The notes beneath the pieces were generated by a model. It was not told the origin of the DNA, ran no database searches, and saw only the letters and a program-made list of their open reading frames with translations. A stretch of 64,000 bases of DNA from Quillaja saponaria (Eukaryota; Streptophyta; Magnoliopsida; Fabales; Quillajaceae): assembly GCA_029379385.1 (NCBI GenBank), contig CM055606.1, positions 4,154,001 through 4,218,000 on the forward strand. The letters run 5' to 3'. Shown piece after piece: positions 57,495-64,000 of this stretch (position 1 is its first letter; the number at the start of each line of letters is the position of its first letter). A program made the translations under genes and the position numbers.

Positions 57495-60236
57495 GTCTCC
57501 GGCGCCGATCTAGAGAATATAGGGTTGATCAAACATGTATAATTAGATTTAATCATGTAATTAGTGATGAAGTGTATAAAAAATTATGGATGTGTCATAA
57601 TCCATTTTAGGCATATGACATAAGACTGCATTATATATATATATATATATATATTGTTGCCCTGTTGGATTGTATTTGGGTTTTGGATGTGACTAATGGA
57701 TTAATTAATTTATTTAACAAACAAATTAGAAGACCGTTGGATGATATGGGGCCCAACATAATTAAGAATAGACAATTTCAATGATGATTCGTATGAATAG
57801 GGTAGAGATTGATGGTGTAGTCTATAATAATATCATAGGGGCAGATGTAGAATACTAGTAACGAAACTCATCAAAGTGGGCTTTGTTATATAGAAAAACG
57901 ATCCAACAAAGTAAATTTTTTTATTTTTACATTTTCAAAATACAGTTTTAAATAAAATAACAATAATACTCAAAAACCCAAAAAAATAAAATTAGTTCGA
58001 TAAACATGTGAATTCCTGACTTATTGGGAAGCCATGTCACACAAAGTTAGCATGCTGAGTCTAAGATTCTTTCATTTTCTTCAGAGAGGGTTTTTTATGA
58101 GAGAGAGGGACGCGTTATTTTTTTTTACAACCTCTTTTTTTACTGCTTTATTGCTTGCTTGCTCCGTTTGCTTATTTTTGTTTAGTTAAAATTTAATATT
58201 TTTTACTTATAATAATTATATTTTATGTGTTAATTTGTAATTTAGGTTAGAATTTGTATTTTGTTCAATTAGTGAGTTTATTATAATTATATTATATGAT
58301 AATTATGATTTTCATAAAAAAATTAATTTTTTTTTCAGAATAATTATAATTTTTTGATAATTAGTTACTCTATTAAAATTAGAGAATTGATTATAAGATT
58401 AGTAATTTTATGCGCTTAGTGGTTAAATTGAAAATTAGGATTGTAAGATATTTTTTTTTTATTTATTGTTAGGAGGTTTATTGTAATTTTTTTTATGTGT
58501 TTTATTTTTGTTATATATAATTAGTGATTTTATTAAAATTAGTGTCTTTATACACCAAAAAGGAATAGTTTTATATTAGTGATTCAACATATCGGGACGA
58601 TGTTCTGCTATTTGTTTGGTATGGGCGTTTTACTGTTTAGTGTCATGTGAATTAACAATTTAACTTATTTGTTTGCCGTGAGACATATTTTACAATGCTA
58701 CTTTGACATGAAAACATAATAATAACACTAAATTTTATTATGTAAAATCATCTTATTATACAAGTACACATAATAATGAAGAAATATGCATGTTGTAGTT
58801 TAGTAACATACATATTACATGCTTAGTGAAATCGTCATCCCGGTTGCTCTCAGCATAGTCAAAATGGTTACCATTATTCTCATATTGTGCATCAATTTCA
58901 ATTTTTATCATGAGGGTTCTTAGCTCATCGTTGCCTCATACCAAGCATATATGGTATTTATCAGCCTTCACTGAATTTGGTTAATTTCACGCTTTAATCA
59001 ATTTCATTTTGGTTGGCATTTCACTTGATAAAGTTGTCGATATTGCCTTTAGAAAAAATATTTTGTATAATCTATGGTACGATTCTATCTTACAACTTAT
59101 CTCTTACCAACTAATGTTCTCATGCTCTCTTGATTAAACTATCCAATTTTATTGGGGAGTGTTGGTAACATGACTAACCATTATGTAATCGGCAATACTT
59201 TGAGTATTTCTGAAATAGATAAGGATGTATTCAAACTCTCATTTGACGCCATTCCATGTGACTTCATTTGGATCCGTATACTACTTATCAACACAATGAA
59301 GTCGTTGCCTCGGCGGTGATGACTCACTTCTCAATCCACTTTAAGACATGTAACCACCATAACGTCTATGACAGTTACAATGTTTGCATGGTTAAGTTGA
59401 TATTTTTCTAATTAATAAGATTGATAGTTTTAAAGAAATTTGTGGTGTAGATATTATTAACTCTTTTGATCCAAAAACCCTTTATATAAGAAAAGAAATT
59501 GACGTTGTGTAGATGTTATAAATGTCATTCTCTTCATTGTATTGTCACTACAATATATGCTCAAATCTTAGAAGCTTATTTGTGTGATTGTGTTGTCACT
59601 TCAATATATACTTCGAATCTTTAAAATTATACTATGTCATCTCACCATGTCTTCTAAAGTTGAAGTACTCAACTGAACAGTCACTTTACCTGCAGTCTTC
59701 TAAAATGTTAGTTTAATTTAATGTGATTGATCAATCACATCTAATTATTTTAAAATATTTTAGAGAAAAATACTTGTATCAATTCAATAATATTATTACA
59801 CATGATACGACTAAAGTAGAATAGACTAATCTGAATTATAATTGTCACTAATTCCTATTAATACTATAACAGATTTCATTATTGTCTATTAATATTATGA
59901 AAGACGTTATTATTACTGTAATGGATGTCATTACCACCATAATTAATACTCCAGCATAAACTCCTATATAAAAGAGTTCAAAACCTAAAACACATCAGGT
60001 TGTTTTCTATAACTTATACTTTTTATAATTTTTAAAGTTTTATATCTGATTATATATTAATTTTGACATCAGAATTTTTTAAAAGTCAAAAAGACTCGCC
60101 TCTTTGCAAGTCAATCATGTAGAGAATATTTTAACCATGTCAAATCCAATTTTAACAGAATGATTTGGTAATATTTAATGATTCCATACAAACTTAAAAA
60201 TTATTTTTTAAGTTCATACATTCAAATATAAAAAAG
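57495..60236. other. Intergenic AT-rich DNA
   Basis: A (TA)n run lies at about 57633-57653. The stretch 58840-59400 is less AT-rich and reads without obvious domains on either strand. No gene could be supported. Confidence 0.5.
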
Positions 60237-61025
60237 TTATTCTATGTAACATATCTTATTTAATCTCAAAAACATTTTATGAATAATCCATACAGTCAAT
60301 GAGTACCACACAGTGGCTGTTAATTTCTGGGGGTTCCTCCTAAGTAGATTCCACCTAGAAACTTGTGACAGATCACCCACATGGCCATCATCACAATCAT
60401 CGTCACTTTGTTGGTCATGTTCCTTTTGAATTTGTAACGGACTGGCCACAAGCATAGCCCGTTGGTAACTTTGTCATGCAGTCTATATCTGTATCATCTG
60501 TATGTGAGACACACGTAGGCACAATGACAAAGGAGTACTATCGTACTAAACAAAGGCACATGTCGGATACGTGAGCCGTAATTAGAATACTGGCTCAAAT
60601 GTTCCATCAATAACCAAAAAACATCAGATGTGATGGACCCTAATGGAGATGGAATATGTGTAACTTGTTCTTTCTAAATATGTGAATGAATATATGTAGT
60701 AACTAAGGTACAAAAAATTGTGTCAATTTACCCTAAACGAGCAAATTAAGTTGGTTTCCACACATATATACAAACATAAAACGCACCTACTAAAAACATA
60801 ATCAGAGAGTTGTAGTAGAATCGATGTTGTTCCCACTTGAAACAGATCAACCCAAACAAAGAGTTTGCGAATTTTCATACCTGAACTTCTATCAGACAGA
60901 GAGAGATGCAATTTTTCACCATGGTCGGATTGGCTTACTATGTTAATGGGCGATGTAGTTTGCAGATCTAATATGATATACTCTTCTTTGTGGTGGAAAA
61001 GAAGACTCCAACGCTTGCATTTCAT
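60237..61025 (-). other. Possible small gene or pseudogene, two exon-like pieces
   Basis: On the minus strand a frame opens at ATG 61025 (MKCKRWSLLFHHKEEYIILD) and reaches a good donor TTCAG|GTATGA at 60881/60880. A second piece (60442-60237) follows a possible acceptor GGCCAG and reads QIQKEHDQQSDDDCDDGHVG, then RWNLLRRNPQKLTATVWYSL. The pieces do not match any family I recognise, and the joining frame is not certain. It may be a decayed gene. Confidence 0.22.
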
Positions 61026-63947
61026 TTAAAAGGCACTAAAGACAGAACTGTTTTGTTATTTTTTAATGGGCTTTGATTGCTAGCCTTGTTTGTTAGGCCC
61101 AAGAATTATTCTAAAATGCCTCTAACCAAGGCAAATACCTAATTAACCCCTTTAACTTATTTTAAACGACCTATAACTCAAAAAACAATTTTAGTCATTC
61201 AAATTTATGTAGTAAAAAAAAAAGTCCTAAGAAACTGGTCGGAGAAAAATAAATTGACAAAGTAGTGTAGAAAAAAAAAAAGTCCTACGAAACAAGTTGA
61301 AAAAAGAAAAAAATTATTTACCATTGACTATTAATTAATATAATAGAATAAAAAAGACTAAAAAAATGTAAGATCTTTCTAATATTAATAACTTCTTCTA
61401 TACCAAAGAAAAGAACAGTAAACTATTAGTTTAATTTTTTTTTTTTTTAAAAAAATAAGTTAAAATTGATAATTTTCTTTACATATATTATGGACAAATA
61501 AAACATGCAAATAAAATTTATACTTATCAATCATATTACTACTTTAGATAAATAAATAAATAAACTATTCTTTGTATTGAGTTTATCAAAATTATTTTAA
61601 ACCTTTAAACATATTAATTAATTATTATATATATTTTAAATCATTTACAAATATGTATTACATAATATATATTTTTTACATGTTTTCATATGCTAAAGTT
61701 GAATATGATTATAGTTTGATATTTTTTTGATTTGTATGTTTATATTAAGATTTTTATTGTATTTATGACCATTTTATAGATTAAATTAATAATATTAGAT
61801 ACTTAAATTTACTATAATCTGTATTTTATTACATATTTCATGGATTTTTAAATAATTTATCATTTCAATGACACTTCCAGGCATTTTCCGAATTATTTCG
61901 GTTTCCAAACTTATTAAAACAATATCTCAAAACGAATTTTAGTTCATTGATCGTAATTGGTGTTGAGTAATCAGAATACACATACAATCTATGTCGAGTA
62001 TCCTTTTATGTCCAAAATCTCCAGTCATTGGAACATACACCAGCTCGACTAAAGAACTCCAAGAGTTGGAAAACAGTACTCCATGGTGTCCCGATGGCCC
62101 AAGTTTCTACTGGCCGAGCAACTAGTACTTTCTGTTCACTTTCTGAACTTACATACAAGTATCATCATCAATCATCCAGTACTACACCAACCAGGACCTT
62201 TGGGTTGTACCATATGACCATATATATAACCTAAGCTAGCTAGGATGCACCATGGCATGCATAGAGATAGCCAAAAAAGTCATAAAGAGCAGAGTATACC
62301 AGGCACCATACCGATAACAAAACTAAGTATTCTGGCAGCATAAGACGCAATTCTCATATTTTTAACCCAAGAAAAATGAAATTAGTGGCTCAATAATGTT
62401 TGATAATAAATGATTATAATAATCAAACATTGTCAAAATTATTCTACGGTGTTCATGGTTTTACCAGAATGTCAAGCTGAATAAGAATTGGAAACTGCTT
62501 TAAGCATTAAAAGAGATATAACCAATAGGCTATCTGACTCATGCTCCGCATATCACTTGCTCTCAGCATCATAGAGATCTGATCTGAATATATCTATTAG
62601 GGAAAAACAGCATTATACGATAAAGAGCAATGATACATGAGTGTTGTACTGTTGTCAATAGTAACATAAAAGCAGAGACTATTTATATTTGAGATTCCAT
62701 GGAAACCAAAATTCAAACCAAAGAAAAAAGTGCCTCTTACTCACAAGCATTCCGTCATTATCTTATATGTAATATCAATATTTGGTTTTCAAAGGAACTG
62801 GATATATCTCTTTGGTTTACAGTTTTGTATAAAGAAAATATAGCAAAGCATGTGAATTTTGAAGATTAGATGAACTGAAAGAAGAAAACCTTATAGCCAA
62901 GTCCATAATTGCTTTTAACCATGTAAAGTATTTTTTAACCGAGTTTAAAATACTTTCTATAACTTCTTTGATTGATATGTAGAGTGTTTTCCATAACTTT
63001 TGCACCAAGGTTTATCTCACTCCAACTTTGGTCCAAAGACATGTCAAATAGGCACAGAAATGGTCAAAGAATGATTATTAACATTGAATATTGAAAACAA
63101 TGAACTTAATTTTCAAACAATGATATCAAATAACTGTGATTAGTCACTGCAAGCCTTTGAATTATATGCTGCCAAAGTGCATAACTGGGATAAACTCTCT
63201 GTCTTTCCCATACACAAAAGTGACAATATTGAACTGTAAACACTATAACAAGTTAACAACCCACTACTGGTACCTCATAAACCCAGGTGTTTTTCATCAG
63301 GCAAAGAATAAACATCAAATTCACATTCTCTATATTTGGTCTGAAAGGCATAGTCTATTATTTATTTCTTTATTTCTTTATTTCTTTATTTTTACATATT
63401 TATGAAGAAAAAAGGTATAGGACTTTCACTTGTGTATCCCCTTTTTACCGTCATTTTGGATACCTCAGTTGCCCTAATAACCACATCCCTGCAAGCCCTA
63501 AGGATCGAAATATTATGTTAACCAAACAAGATGAGTATGCTAATCAACAGACAACTAACTTGCTAGAAGACATCCTAGGAATCAAATAATCTTCCCCAAG
63601 AATCATTTAAGGCATTCATTCATAATTTGCGGTTGCAAGTGCTTCTTAACGTGGCATCTCCACGTATCCCAGAAATTAAGTGTTTTAACTCACAATATCA
63701 TTATTGAAATGGGAAAACGGGCTATCGAGTTCAGTGTAGATCCTATGATCATGCAAGAAACTAATGCCTACAACTGCAATTTTCTGTCTTCTGCAGCCCT
63801 TCTCCATAAAATTCATAAGCTAAGTCACTTAAGTGATGTTACAGAGATTCAAAACTTTAGAAACTTATATCCCTTAGCTATCCAGGAGTGCGAACAGCCA
63901 ACTTTCTGAGAAAAGGAATGCTTGCTTCCCACAATAAAAAGGTATTA
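61026..63947. other. Intergenic AT-rich DNA
   Basis: Frames here are short and without motifs. A stretch from 61200 to 61860 is strongly AT-rich. The part from about 63600 rightward could be the 3' untranslated region of the gene below. Confidence 0.45.
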
Positions 63948-64000
63948 TTAGGAGTTCTCAACTTCGACACGGAACTCCATCCCACCATAAACAATGTCCA
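63948..64000 (-). CDS. Possible last exon of a minus-strand gene entering from the right edge
   Basis: The minus strand from the window edge reads DIVYGGMEFRVEVENS and a TAA stop at 63950-63948, a protein-like ending with balanced codons. Only 16 codons are visible, no splice site is in view, and I cannot name the product. It could be a chance frame. Confidence 0.25.
   Translation of the reverse strand, partial: DIVYGGMEFRVEVENS

Noticed and set aside
62028..62234. Plus-strand frame of 68 codons
   Set aside because: No motif and no splice or promoter context. It is in a stretch with moderate GC content and overlapping alternative frames.

Overview
This is plant nuclear DNA, most likely from a dicot. 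It is AT-rich, genes are interrupted by short GT-AG introns, there are no operons, and repeats of nearly every plant transposon class are present. Three host genes can be supported: an AKT1-type Shaker potassium channel (20356-25205, minus), a QCR7-type subunit of mitochondrial complex III (48773-54653, plus), and a small uncharacterised plant protein (57144-57494, plus). A possible last exon of another gene enters from the right edge on the minus strand. I saw no tRNA, rRNA or CRISPR array.

Layout. 1-4291 is the 3' part of a CACTA transposon (decayed TNP2 end, second ORF, subterminal palindromes, terminal repeat). It interrupts a decayed Copia element (4292-5277, minus) in which the start of gag is fused by deletion to the integrase C-terminus. 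5732-18021 is read as one 12.3-kb CACTA element with terminal CACTAAAAAAA and an AAT target duplication. Inside it lie a 167-bp tandem repeat, a decayed second ORF, a solo Copia-type LTR (TSD ATTAT) that itself holds a Harbinger element (TSD TAA), and a non-coding LTR element with two LTRs (TSD TAAAG). 18022-20355 holds inverted-repeat elements.

After the potassium channel gene, 25.3-33.1 kb is AT-rich non-genic DNA with an hAT-like MITE and a 120-bp tandem satellite that shows a longer duplication. 33158-40790 is a degenerate L1-type LINE on the minus strand, with a 26-base poly(T) at its 3' end, RNase H, zf-RVT, RT and endonuclease regions, and a tandemly duplicated ORF1. 41380-42600 is a decayed RTE-type LINE on the plus strand. 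A solo LTR of the same family as the non-coding LTR element sits at 44620-44909 (TSD ATAAT).

The host genes are unrelated in function: potassium uptake at the plasma membrane, mitochondrial respiration, and an unknown role. The most notable host-gene signal is a one-base frameshift in the ankyrin region of the potassium channel, which would remove the last ankyrin repeat and the KHA domain. The window's main interest is its layered transposon history, which can be dated in relative order from target duplications that match exactly.
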